Below, piece after piece: positions 1 through 10,160 of a DNA stretch of 64,000 bases (the first letter of the stretch is position 1; every line of letters starts with the position of its first letter). A program made the translations under genes and the position numbers. The DNA comes from Henricia sp. BOLD:AAB3569 (lineage: Eukaryota > Echinodermata > Asteroidea > Spinulosida > Echinasteridae). Below the pieces are notes generated by a model, which did not search any database, was not told where the DNA came from, and was given only the letters and a program-made list of their open reading frames with translations. The stretch covers positions 1 to 64,000 of the forward strand of contig JBBELK010000936.1 of assembly GCA_037783545.1 (NCBI GenBank), read 5' to 3'.

Positions 1-1207
1 ACATAATCATCATGGACTTTAGCAAAGCATTTGACCTAGTACCACATCAAAGATTGCTTCTAAAGCTGAAGCATGCCGGGATTTCAGGTTCTCTGCACGA
101 TTGGATCAACAGTTTCCTTACACAGCGATCACAACAAGTAGTCTTAGAGGGCAGTTCATCCAGTCCAGTAGGTGTGACATCGGGAGTGCCTCAGGGTACT
201 GTCCTTGGCCCTTTGCTTTTCATTTTGTATCTCAATGACCTCCCAGAGGGAATTTCATCCCAAGTCAGGTTACTGGCAGATGATTGCATATTATATCGTG
301 AAATCCAAACCTCGGAAGATAACTTGAAGCTACAAAATGACATTGATACTCTTTGTAACTGGGAGTCCAAGTGGCAGATGAGGTTTAACACTGCCAAATG
401 TTATGCCATGCACATGACCCACAAAAGGAAACCCTCCTTATCATCATATACGATAAATGGTACACCTCTCCAAACGGTTACAAATCACACCTACCTAGGA
501 GTAAACTTAAACAACAAACTGAGCTGGGCTGAACATGTAAGTAATACTGCCGCCCAAGCAAACAAAACTCTAGGTTTACTGCGCAGGAATTTGTTTAGCT
601 GTTCCATCAAAGCTAAGGAAATCGCATATAAGACCCTGGTCAGACCCAAATTAGAATATTGTGCAACCATATGGGACCCATACCGTCAAGATCATAAAAA
701 TAAACTTGAAGCTGTACAACGTAGAGCTGCCAGATTCGTTTGTAAAGACTTTAGACGTACAAGCAGTGTTTCAACCATGATCACCAACCTTGGATGGAAA
801 TCACTGGAGGAACGCAGGGCCATGTCAAGGTTAACTTTGCTCTACAAATCGATTCATCATAAAATTGCAATCAATGTTGGCCAATACCAAGTTAACTATA
901 AGGGGGGTAAAATCTTAACAAGGAAATCATCTTCAATCTCCTTCACGCACCCTGCACCTAAAAAGGACTGCTACAAATATTCCTTTATTCCAAGAACAAC
1001 AACTCAGTGGAATCTACTCCCTACAGACGTTAGGGAAGCTACTTCAGTGGAGTCCTTTAAATCAAAACTTCTAGGGATACAACTGTCCTCAATTCTTCAG
1101 GGCCGCACCAACAAAATTATTTAAAACGTCCCGCTAGCCACTACGCACCTGCAACCGTATATCCCGTTTGTGGAGTTTGTTTGCAGTATGCTACAGATAC
1201 AGATATG
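1..1207 (+). mobile_element. Non-LTR retrotransposon (CR1/L2/jockey-like) reverse transcriptase, 3' part
   Basis: An open frame enters from the left edge and stops at 1124. The first visible residues, around MDFSKAFD, are RT motif A, so the ATG at 12 is an internal codon and not a start. SGVPQG lies at about residues 57-62 and the catalytic LADD (a variant of the usual FADD/YADD) at 88-91. A YLGV motif and the conserved LINE C-terminal region with LEYCATIWDPY and VQRRAARF follow. The frame is intact for 370 codons, so this copy is fairly young or selected until recently. After the stop there is a short 3' UTR ending near an ACAGAT-type repeat at about 1190-1207, typical of LINE tails. The enzyme would copy element RNA into DNA at a nicked target. 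It lies antisense to the channel gene, in the intron after exon 3. Endonuclease and ORF1 are outside the window. Confidence 0.9.
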
Positions 1208-1523
1208 TTTTAGATCTATTGAAGCAACGCTTCAGTCATCTTAATATACAGGGCTTACAGGTAACACAATGCTTTGCCTAGACTGGTTTCCGGTCCATGT
1301 GTGGAACACACGATCGCATGTGTTACACAGTTTAGCGAAAAAAGTACAACCGTTCTAGGGAAGGCACCGTCCTGACTGTAGGAAGGGCGTGCACGGAGGC
1401 TTCAATAATGGAGAGGATTACCAGTCTATTTTATATAGATCAGTGGGGTATACAGTGTGTTATTCACTGGCACACGTCCTACCGTGAGCTGTTGCAGCAT
1501 TTCGCTGGAAATACCGCTCCTGA

Positions 1524-1629
1524 CTATAGATCGTATCGACAATGGAAGCACAATATGCGCAACCATGCATGTCCTCAAGGAACCAAGAAACTGCCCCACG
1601 AAATAGCGGCTATTCGATACGGTCTATAG
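1524..1629. mobile_element. Palindromic MITE, family M1 (copy 1)
   Basis: The ends are inverted copies of CTATAGACCGTATCGA, followed by AAATGGCGGC-type sequence next to CTGCCCCACG. Two more copies lie at 8728 and 10034. There is no coding capacity. The short frame that overlaps it is a by-product. Confidence 0.7.
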
Positions 1630-1714
1630 ACGTTTGTGCATGAGGGTATTAAAAAGCGCATGTCACAAAATCATGACGTAATACGTCTAGAATCCAGACG
1701 TCGTTAATACTCAC

Positions 1715-2133
1715 CTTTCACACACGTGAAGTATCCAACTAGCGATAATCCATAACGTAACAGTGAACACCAATAGTACAGTTCCGGGGCATATTGTCAT
1801 GAGAGTTTTCAGCACGAATCTGGTGTTGAAGTTGATCCGATTGAGGGCGCCTATGCTCCGTGAGGAAGCGTCCGTGAATAGTTTGCTGTGTAGCAGCATG
1901 ACCCGGCATATTAGGTAGAGTCTGAGGAACATGGGGATGGACAAAATGATGTCTATATCGGCCCGGGCCGAGCGGGGCTCGTGGGTGTACGCAAATTCGG
2001 CGATCCATTGGAAAAAGTAGTTGCCCGGTACAGGGTGGATGACACACACACAGAGTTCACATGTGACGAGGGAGATGCGCGACCACGTCATCGCTATCCG
2101 CCATTCGTCTGCACAGTTGTCCACCAGGAAAAG
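1715..2133 (-). CDS. KCNN: SK/KCNN calcium-activated potassium channel, exon with S3-S5
   Basis: This 419-bp exon encodes 139 codons plus two bases. It begins [17 protein letters not shown] and continues through S3 (ending near VIHPVPGNY), then the SK-type S4 in [17 protein letters not shown], the S4-S5 linker with [16 protein letters not shown], and S5 ([20 protein letters not shown]). SK channels are tetrameric plasma-membrane potassium channels gated by calcium through bound calmodulin rather than by voltage. The S4-S5 linker contacts calmodulin in this family. On the minus strand the acceptor is a pyrimidine-rich CTCTCTTGCAG just before 2133 and the donor is AAAG/GTGAGT just after 1715. 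The exon starts in phase 0 and ends in phase 2, inside the Arg codon of CER. The pore, S6 and calmodulin-binding domain are not in the window and must lie further left. The reading frame is undamaged. Confidence 0.96.
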
Positions 2134-2319
2134 CTGCAAGAGAGGTCAAGACAAAACGTAGTGAGAGAAGCTAAATACGAAATGAGAGGGTTGCTACAAA
2201 TTGTACAGGAGTAGTATGATCCGGTGTATCGCACTCATAATACGAAAATATGGGATCCTTGCACGATTGAGTTAACCATGCGCTGCATTGCCCAACTTTT
2301 TTTAAATATTTTGATGCTT

Positions 2320-2449
2320 CTTAAGGACGCAGGCTCGTCAATGCGCGCGCGAGGAACAAACTCGTGCCACGAAATACACCGCCCCATAGCAAGGCATAGA
2401 GCGGTGAATTTCGTGGCACAAATGTGTTCCTCGAGCCTGCGTCTTTAAG
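2320..2449. mobile_element. Foldback MITE
   Basis: Long inverted arms start CTTAARGACGCAGGCTCG and run inward to TCGTGCCACGAAAT and a short central loop near 2390. A partial relative with the same GCGCGCGC and TCGTGCCACGAAATAC core is at 35007-35070. Confidence 0.75.
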
Positions 2450-3588
2450 TTTTCGACTCCTTTGGACAGAGCCCAAACGCACGTTAAGTCCCAGTGACCC
2501 GGTGAAAACGTGCCCTACATTTTTATTTTCCAAAATACTGTCTTGCAGGCCCCTTTATGTTTGTGCAACGAACTGTCTGCAAGGCGTCCACGGGCGTTTA
2601 CCGCAGTAAATCAATCATACTATTCATTGTTCATTAAGTAAAATGCCCCTGGTATACACACTTTGATAAATGATTGTGCTCACTCAACATGATTAAAACG
2701 CCAGTCCCCACTTTTGAAAACGGTACCTTGGTCACAACGATACATCTATTGGATTTTTGCTCATGTGCCATTTTTGCAATGGCTGCCTCAGAGATAATTA
2801 CGTCAACCATACGTTAAATGTTTTGAGCAAAGTGGTAGGTTGTAATGTTAGCAAGGTAAAACAGTCAAATAAGGAAAATGTTGTATCACTTCAAAGACTA
2901 ACTTAGGGTAAAACTGCATAAGCTTTCGTAGTAACAACTATTTCATCAGATGCAACGTAGATACACAGTATGTACTCCACGTGCATATGTTATACACAGG
3001 GCCCAATGGAAATCTATTAAAAGGTGTACCGGTGCTGACCCCGAGGCATGATTTTCAATTTCCTTCAATTCCTCAACTATTTTGGGAAGCCACACCGATT
3101 GATTCCGCTTGTAGATTGCCCCTATGCACGAGCAGTGCATATGACAAAAAGAAACTCGACGGACACATCCTTTGAAAAGATACACGTGCACAGCGCCAGC
3201 GACTCGACGTCGACGACAATGCGAAGTTAATGATGCAATTTACGTTTATTTTAAGAAGGTGGCGTTTCGCTAGAAAGTGTTGTTGATTCAATCACATCGC
3301 AAATGTTAAAACAACATCCGTCACAAACCACACAATGGCGTGGTCTGGTGCACTGAACCCTGTGGATGTAAAGGAGTGATGTGTCAATTTGCAAGAAATG
3401 CGATTTTATTTTTTCTTAAGCTCGAGTGTTCACCGTCCGCGCGCTCGTCAAATAAATCTCATCTTTTTGGCGAGGATGTCTGCATACTGCAGCTAAAAAT
3501 ACATGTCTGGTGATTCTTGCTAAAACGTCCGTGTGGGTATTTATACACAGCCGGAATATGGCCTTTTGAAGACCAACTTGTATTAGAG
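2450..3588. other. Intron sequence with no recognised feature
   Basis: I see only short overlapping frames with no family motif, and no strong inverted or tandem repeats. Confidence 0.5.
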
Positions 3589-3790
3589 TCAGCTCAGTAT
3601 CTCATCTACTTTCCCGGAAAACAATGAAAAACTGTGTCCATGCTTTTAATAAATTGTGCAAAGCCGCTGGTTAGGCTGGTTCCGTGGTTAGACTGCACGG
3701 ACAACGGAGCCATATAAAATACCAAGGTTGTCAGGAGCTATAGTTTCTTTATTAAACACGAGGGCCCTGGCGAAAACGTGTGTGCACCAA
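3589..3790 (+). repeat. Dispersed repeat R2 (copy 1)
   Basis: It begins AGTCAGCTCAGTATCTCAT and contains AAACTGTGTCCATGC and a later GACAACGGAG block. It matches copies at 15782 (same strand) and at 7862, 17795 and 35145 (opposite strand). No coding potential or clear terminal repeats are visible, so the class is unknown. Confidence 0.7.
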
Positions 3791-4787
3791 TGAGCTCTGT
3801 ACGTGTAATAGAGCTCAGTTGTGTGCATTGGATAGTTGGAGCCACTTCTATCTTCCATTTGAATAATTTGGGGATCAGCCTGCATACAGACTGATCTGCA
3901 CAATTTCATGCGTTTTACAATAATTATATTTCGTGAGAAGATGTAGGCCTATGCAGTAAGCCACAAGCACTAAGAAAGTACATCTTTTCGTATAGCATAA
4001 TCTCCGACAGAATGTCCATTATTGAACAGGTGCAGCAAAGAATATGACAGCCGAAGCAAAGAATATGGCACTTGGCCTCCGCGCTGGCAAAAGGCTCATG
4101 GAAGCAATCCTATATGCATCGATCCCGCCCTTCAGAGCTAATCCCCCTTGCCCAATCGCAGTTTACTCGCAGTAGTGCCTTTCGAGTGCTCTGACCGGGT
4201 GCTCTTGACTGAACCTCAAAACTCGGCTCATAAAAACCGCCTGTCACCCAACCCAAGCGAAACAGGACAGCCAGGGTTACATGCGTACAGGGGACCGAGG
4301 CTATGACGTCATCGCGCGTGTGACGTGACAAGGGCGAGCCAATAATGTATGATTGGCGCGTTGTGTGAAGGGCTGGCCGTGTTGGCGGGAGGCCGGCACA
4401 TTTTCAGGTCCCTTGAGATTTCCTTGGACACACGACACCCTTCGATATTCTTGCACCGAGCTCATAAATTTTTGCACACCCTGAAAATCTTGTGTGGTTG
4501 GCGCAAAGCCTGCATCATCGAGAATTCGGAATAAAACGAAGGCAGACAAGTGTCTTTGTCACAGCCATTTCCCAGACAGATCAACGCGCGGTAACCTCAG
4601 TAAAAATGAATAAGAAAATAAAAAGAAATTTCAGGTGTTCAACATGTACACAACTGCAATTCCTGAGAGAATGCAGAATATCTTTTTTTATATTTTCGTG
4701 AAGATAGTCCATCGGGTAAAATTATTTATTTAGTGTGGCACACACATTTTACATTTTGGCTATAATAGTGAATAATACGCAACATGT
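3791..4787. other. Intron sequence, slightly GC-richer at 4130-4500, nothing recognised
   Basis: Short minus-strand frames of 73 and 82 codons overlap at 4110-4549 but show no known motif. A short near-direct repeat of AGCAAAGAATATG occurs near 4035-4065. Confidence 0.4.
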
Positions 4788-5230
4788 TTAAAGGGCCTAA
4801 ATTTAAATGTTTAGCAATGGAAATATGCTGCGCAACAATTACTACATTCCGTTACAATCATAAAAACATGGGCGGTTAAAATCAAGGGTATGAGCAAAAT
4901 GATACCACAAATCACACTTGACCGTGCACAAATAAAATCTTCTGTTCAACTTGATGAAACCTTTTGTATACCCTTGGTCAGTTGGCTGCTCGGTTTTGAT
5001 TTACACGTTGCCTGGTGTAGGCCATAAACAGACCGGGCGTGCAAAACTGCAGTTTGAATTCCTTTTTCCCTTGTGTGACAAGCCCTAAACTCCTCTGTGA
5101 GTTTGTAAGAAATGTTCAAAGTTGAAAAAATACTACGTTTCAATCTTTTTACATCAAAATGAACACTAGTAGTGTCCTCCTAGCAAGGACCGAGCATAAG
5201 ATTATTCAGTATTTCAGGGACCCTTTAAGT
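4788..5230 (+). repeat. Dispersed repeat R4 (copy 1, diverged)
   Basis: It starts TTTAAAGGGCC and ends near CAGGGACCCTTTAA, so the ends are short inverted repeats. Internal blocks (GTTCAAAGTTGAAAAA, ACATCAAAATGAACA, GCATAAGATTA) match copies at 24637, 26377, 28504 and 58846. Confidence 0.65.
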
Positions 5231-5723
5231 GCGGTCAAATCATTATACTTTCAGCAGAAAGGCTCCGTCTACGGTAGACAGCGCAGACTTCAGTTAATCA
5301 CGCGCAGCGCGGCCTGCACCATCCGCCTGACGAGTGTTCAACAGCCGCGCGTCAAATACAACACATGACAAGAATGACGTCATACAGAAAGGAAACCCCG
5401 CCAAGCCGAGACAGGACTGAAAGGAAAAAAATACCCTACAGACGATACGGTGTAATGTGGTGATGATGATGAATTAAATGCGGTGGAAATTATATTCCCA
5501 AAATAACAATTATCTAAGCCCCTGCTGGCATTCTGGCTGCTCCGCGTGCACTGTTGGTGACGTCATTGTTTGCTCATGTAATGGGCACCGATCTATATGC
5601 AATCATGGAGGAAGAAAATGCAACGGATCTATATGCTTCGCCTCCAGAGAAGCCATGCGTTCGCCATCTTGCTCCAGCCACCACAATAAACCCTCACGCA
5701 TTAGAAAGGTAGAAAGCCTCCTG
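5231..5723. other. Unrecognised intron sequence
   Basis: A plus-strand frame of 154 codons begins at 5478 and runs to 5942. Its second half is made by the palindrome at 5724-5869 and no domain is recognisable, so it is not called as a gene. Confidence 0.4.
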
Positions 5724-5869
5724 AATCAGTTCTATATAATGCAAAGTGCTGTATGGAAAGGTGTCAGACTACATATGCGTTCTAAGCCTCGTCTTCAGAT
5801 CGAGGTTTGGAACGCATGCGTAACTGGCACCTTTCCAGTCGACAGTTTGCACTCTACAGAACCGATTCA
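5724..5869. mobile_element. Foldback MITE
   Basis: The arms pair from CTGAATCAGTTCT inward through GGAAAGGTG to TGCGTTCTAAGCCTCG around a TCTTCAGAT loop. A related GAAGCCTCG...GGCTTGGAACGCAT piece occurs at 7009-7046. Confidence 0.7.
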
Positions 5870-6054
5870 GGGGACAGGATTGAGCCGTCCAAACGCGAGA
5901 ATAGGGTCACTCGATATTTTGCCAGACTGGCTATACTACTAAGTACTAAAGTACATGTGTTAGGTGGAATACAAGTAATTTTGTGGAATTCCTCAAAAGC
6001 GCCCGTGAGGAAACCAATGATGAATTAGAAACGGCCAGAGACACCATGGAATCC

Positions 6055-6277
6055 CCTTGCTCTTCACGATATATTGCTCTGGGATCTTTAAAGTGCATTA
6101 CCGATACATAACACACTGGACCAACGGCTTTACATCCCTTCCGAAGGATGAAGCAATTGTGATTAAGTGCCTTGCTCAAGGGCACAGGTACCACAGCCGG
6201 GGCGAGTTTCGAATCCGCAACCCCAAGTTTTCACCTGTGATTGCGAGTCTGTGACCCAAACCACTCGGCCAAGGTAG
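6055..6277 (-). mobile_element. SINE derived from a tRNA-Ser/Leu-type gene
   Basis: On the minus strand the head near 6277 has a canonical class-II A box (TGGCCGAGTGG) and a B-box-like GGATTCGAAACTC near 6212. A SINE body containing CTTGAGCAAGGCACTTAA follows. Both boxes are embedded in the SINE body and the fold is incomplete, so this is a SINE and not a tRNA gene. Confidence 0.7.
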
Positions 6278-6638
6278 TACCTGGGTCATTGCAAATGATA
6301 TAATGAGCCTTGTACATAGTATGCATTGCACGTGTACACACATGTTCGTATATCAAATTCCCAATTGTTATGCAGGACATGTTATTGTGAATAATGTCGG
6401 GCCATCGCGCTATGTTAACCTTTTTATCGATTTATATTATGCACTGGCCACTTGAAATCATTCCCGCAATCTGAGTAGTTTAAGAGTTTACCTCATCAAT
6501 ATGTGCATAAAATGTATTATACACAAACTGTATGTGTACATGTTTGGCATTTTAAGGGGATCGTTAGCGAATAGCGAGTGTAATTTTAGATGCCAGAGTG
6601 CCACGGTTTGGGATGGCAGATTTCGCCAAGGAGATACC

Positions 6639-7000
6639 CAGAATGATATGTGACAAAGGGACTCCCCTAACGCCCCTATAGACTGCCGAAGTGAATACGT
6701 CATCTTTTGTTGGTTGCCTAGGCAATTGGCTCTACACTAAAATCACTGAACAGTGTCCCTGTGCTTTTGCAATGGTACTTTTTTCCCGACGGCCATGATG
6801 TTTAGAGCCAATTGCCATGGCAACGCACGTCACATCTCCGCTGTCTATACATGTACATTAACACACTCTCGCCTTTTTGTTAACGCACCAACTCCACCTA
6901 AAAACTTAAAGGAATTCCTTTGGAATTCCTTGGATGTTTTATACACAATGGGGGAACAATGGAAGGAGAGAGGAGGTACCCTCTGCCACATATCGTGCTG
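6639..7000. mobile_element. MITE family A, copy 1, interrupted by MITE B
   Basis: The terminal repeat is a diverged form of CAGCACGATATGTGGCAGAG on the left and a good inverse (CTCTGCCACATATCGTGCTG) on the right. Internal blocks (GTTAACGCACCA, AAGGAATTCCTT, TGGATGTTT) align in reverse with copy 2 at 24280. A second element at 6677-6849 splits this copy. Confidence 0.75.
6677..6849. mobile_element. MITE family B (copy 1), inserted in MITE A
   Basis: The inverted ends are TATAGACTGCCGAAGTG on the left and a decayed version on the right. The interior shares GGCAATTGG and CCGACGGCCATGAT with the reverse-oriented copy at 37826. The likely target duplication is TA. Confidence 0.75.
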
Positions 7001-7426
7001 CACATGGTTCGAAGCCTCGTTACAAACACAGGCTTGGAACGCATATTAGTCAGACAGCGTCCCAACAAGCATGACAACAGTGATTCAGGGAACACGACCG
7101 ACTGTTGCTTCCACATTAGGAAGGCTTATGTTAAAAGTCTTGGAGCGACTACTCCATATAATATACATGTATTCCTAAAGGCTGATTACAGGATTGGGCA
7201 TGGGCCATGAACGAGTTGACAGGGAAACCTTACTCAAGTGGAAAATAGAAGTGGTAGCGTTACTGTACAATTAAATAATTCCTCCCGATATGGTATAAGA
7301 AAACAATATCCGGGGATGCATTTATGTAAATGTGTGTGGTGCATGTGTAGACTTTTTACAAGGGCGCCCTCGTGTGGACGAGTAGGCTTCCACTGTAGAC
7401 AATGTGCTCTTTGTTTATATCTAAAG

Positions 7427-7850
7427 GGCCCTCTGTTGAAAATTGGTCGTCGTTATGCGCGCGCATCCTGTTTTGTATAAATTTGGTTTGGTAACGATGC
7501 CAAAGGCCACCAAAGATTTGACATGCAACCCATAGAGTTAGATATAGAAAACTAGAATGCGCACTCCCTGTCGGCATGATGTGCCGATATGGACGCCGCC
7601 ATTTTGGCTTAACGCTATGGGTGTACGGTGGGCAAAGGGGGTGTTGCCCACTTTGCACTCATAGCATTAAGCAAACATGGCGCCGTCCACATCGGCACAG
7701 TCCACACACGTGACTTGAATAGCCAGTGTACACTCTAATTTTCTATATCTAACTCTATGATGCGACCTCATTCCTAAACCAAATTTATGTAAAACATGAT
7801 GCGTGCGCATAACGCCGGGCATGTTTTAGTTTGTTATGACGTCAGAGGGC
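7427..7850. mobile_element. Outer foldback element with a second MITE in its centre
   Basis: The left arm runs from GGGCCCTCTG through GTTATGCGCGCGCATC to ATAAATTTGGTTT. The right arm is the inverse, ending CAGAGGGC. The loop region is occupied by the MITE at 7531-7759. A solo arm relic lies at 12020-12096. Confidence 0.7.
7531..7759. mobile_element. Palindromic MITE, family M2 (copy 1)
   Basis: The ends are CATAGAGTTAGATATAGAAA and its inverse, and the arms continue through GTGCCGATATGGACGCCGCC. Copy 2 at 8170-8394 is in the opposite orientation. Confidence 0.85.
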
Positions 7851-7861
7851 ATATCGTCCAT

Positions 7862-7966
7862 ACCGTGGAATAATGGTTCCGTTTCCCGTGCAGTATTCTT
7901 AAAAGCATGGACACAGTTTTTCATTAATTTATCGGAATGTGGATGAGGTACTGAGCTGACTTATAC
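7862..7966 (-). repeat. Dispersed repeat R2 (copy 2)
   Basis: It is the inverse of the R2 core, with GCATGGACACAGTTTTTCA and GAGGTACTGAGCTGACTTA. Confidence 0.7.
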
Positions 7967-7980
7967 ACATTTGTTCTTAT

Positions 7981-8134
7981 TGGGATACTTTTGAGACGCT
8001 TGGTGGCAGCAAACTAACCGGTCCTTTTCCATTGTTACGTCATATAGAACATGCGCACTTTAGCATCAACGTGACGTAAACAATGGAAATATACCGGTTT
8101 GTTTGCTGCCACTACGCGTTTTAAAAGTATCCCA
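7981..8134. mobile_element. Foldback MITE
   Basis: About 60-bp arms start TGGGATACTTTTGA and include GTGGCAGCAAAC and CCGGT, then CCATTGTTACGTCA. The right arm is the near-exact inverse. Confidence 0.8.
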
Positions 8135-8169
8135 TTGCCATTAAAGCCGTCGCACAACATTGGTTTTGG

Positions 8170-8394
8170 CATAGAGTTAGATATAGAAAACTAGAGTGTC
8201 ACTTGCTATTTAAGTCACGTGTGTGGACTGTGTCGATGTGGGCGGCGCCATGTTTGCTAAACGGTATGAGTGCAAAGTGGGCAACACCTCTTTGTCCACC
8301 GTGCACCCATAGCGTTAAGCCAAAATGGCGGCGTCCATATCGGCACATCATGTATTGGGAGTGCGCACTCTAGTGTTCTATATCTAACTGTATG
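8170..8394. mobile_element. Palindromic MITE, family M2 (copy 2)
   Basis: Its terminal repeats are the same as at 7531. The whole copy aligns to the reverse complement of copy 1, including the GTGGGCAACACC segment. Confidence 0.85.
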
Positions 8395-8727
8395 TTTTTG
8401 GCCAGGAGAGTAATCCGTACTTGTTGTGAAAGATATGTAGTAACATTCCCCTATGAAAGTGTCAGCCTCATTGTTCATTTCATATTTAAAGGTGAAATAT
8501 ATTAAAGGTGAAATTTTAAACGTTTTTTTTACCGGCAATCGGGGGGTGGGGGGTTAAACAATCTAATTCTCATCGCATGAGACGAAAAAATAATTGTTTT
8601 ACTCATTTCTCAAAGACTATACACTTCAGATCAAACCATTTCAGGGGAAGTTTTCTACCATCATCATGTTTATATTGTGTAAGTTATGTGTAAATCTGTG
8701 AACATTTTCTGATTTTCGAGATTCCCA
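8395..8727. other. Unrecognised intron sequence
   Basis: It contains only homopolymer runs (poly-T near 8523 and a G-rich run near 8540) and no motif that I recognise. Confidence 0.4.
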
Positions 8728-8879
8728 ATAGTCCGTATCGAATATCCGCCATTTCGTGGGGCACCTTTTGTTACTTAAACTCTTCAACAATGGAAGCACA
8801 ATATGTGCAACCATGCATGTCCTATAGAGGAACAAAGAAACTGCCCCACGAAATGGCGGCTATTCGATACGGTCTATAG
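8728..8879. mobile_element. Palindromic MITE, family M1 (copy 2, most complete)
   Basis: The two arms, ATAGTCCGTATCGAATATC and its inverse, extend through CGCCATTTCGTGGGGCA, about 36 bp per arm. The interior ACAATGGAAGCACAATATG matches copy 1. Confidence 0.85.
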
Positions 8880-10033
8880 TGAGCTTAGGCTTTAATTGAA
8901 CATACGGCGCGCGAATAACAGCCAAGCACATAAATATTGTTTTTTTTTTTATTGATGAGTTTCATACCAGGCACATTATTCCAGTATATTTAGGTTTTAT
9001 GCATATTTTATACGCATGAAATACTCTCGCGTATGACATTTTCGAAGTCAGGGCTCTCCTCGCGAAAAAAACACAAACAAACACACACACACTGGGGCAT
9101 TTTAGCAATGGAAGTCGTCATAATTTGTTCAAGACGGCTGTTTCATGACCAATATTTGTTTTACAAGACACAGAAGCAAAACTCCAGAACAGCTACGCTT
9201 TCGGCGGAAGTGTTAAAGCTACAACGGAGAAACGTAATCACTTCGTCCAAACATGCAACAATCGTCGGGGGAATAACATGACTCCGCGCAGGACCCAGCC
9301 GGCAACATTCACGCCTCGACCGCGGGTTCCCCGCAAGCAAGGAAAACACAGGAAATTGCTACTGATTTTTCAGGACACTTTAGTCGGGCGATTTCATCTT
9401 GCGGCTGTATGAAATATCAACGGCCGGCCGACCGTCCGGAAAGCAATTACAACGACTGGTACCGCAGGGGAAACGGAGAAAAAAAAAGCAAAGCAAAGCG
9501 ACATGAGGGACAAATCAATTTTTTTTCTTCGTCTATTTTCATGTTTGTGCAGTGGCGAAGGGACACGGCTTGACCATCTTAATTATACCTTATCACGACA
9601 ACCACATGGCAGATATGCACAAACATAAGGCCACTGGACAAACAAGGCAGCTCGATATTACGTCCAGTCGCTACTCGCTAACGTACGAAGGCCGCTGAAC
9701 AAAACAAATTGCCCTGCTAAATTTACGCACAGATATTTAATGCAACTCACGTATTTCTTATTTGGCCTGGCATATACGCAATAATAATTATCCAGTAATG
9801 TGTTGAGAATTAGAAACGTAGGACAAACGCGGGAAGCACTGCCATTTTGATAGAAAAAAGTGTATTATTCACCCTTAATAGTGAGCTATGAACAGCGCCC
9901 TCATAATTTTACAGCAATCTATACAAGTGCGACAGAGCGCGCTCTTTAATTTTAATCCAGAAAACAAATTTTCTTTTACAAAATGTTAACTGCAGAATGA
10001 AAGTCTACCAGACTGTTTTTGAGCGCAATAAGC
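8880..10033. other. Intron sequence with no recognised element
   Basis: A poly-T run is at 8938-8951. Otherwise there are only short frames without motifs. Confidence 0.4.
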
Positions 10034-10160
10034 CTATAGACCGTATCGAAAAGCTTATATCTTTTTGGGCAACAATGTAAGCATAAAATGTGTAACCATG
10101 CACGCTCTCAAGGAACAAAGAAACTGCCCCACAAAATGGCAGCTATTCGATACGGTCTAT
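10034..10160. mobile_element. Palindromic MITE, family M1 (copy 3)
   Basis: It starts CTATAGACCGTATCGAA and ends TATTCGATACGGTCTAT. The left arm has decayed. Confidence 0.8.

Noticed and set aside
191-397. Minus-strand frame opposite the LINE
   Set aside because: It is a shadow of the reverse-transcriptase frame.
1739-2214. Other frames overlapping the S3-S5 exon
   Set aside because: They are shadows of a clearly conserved channel exon on the minus strand.
5478-5942. 154-codon plus-strand frame rich in Cys and Ser
   Set aside because: No recognisable domain, and a third of it is a palindromic MITE.
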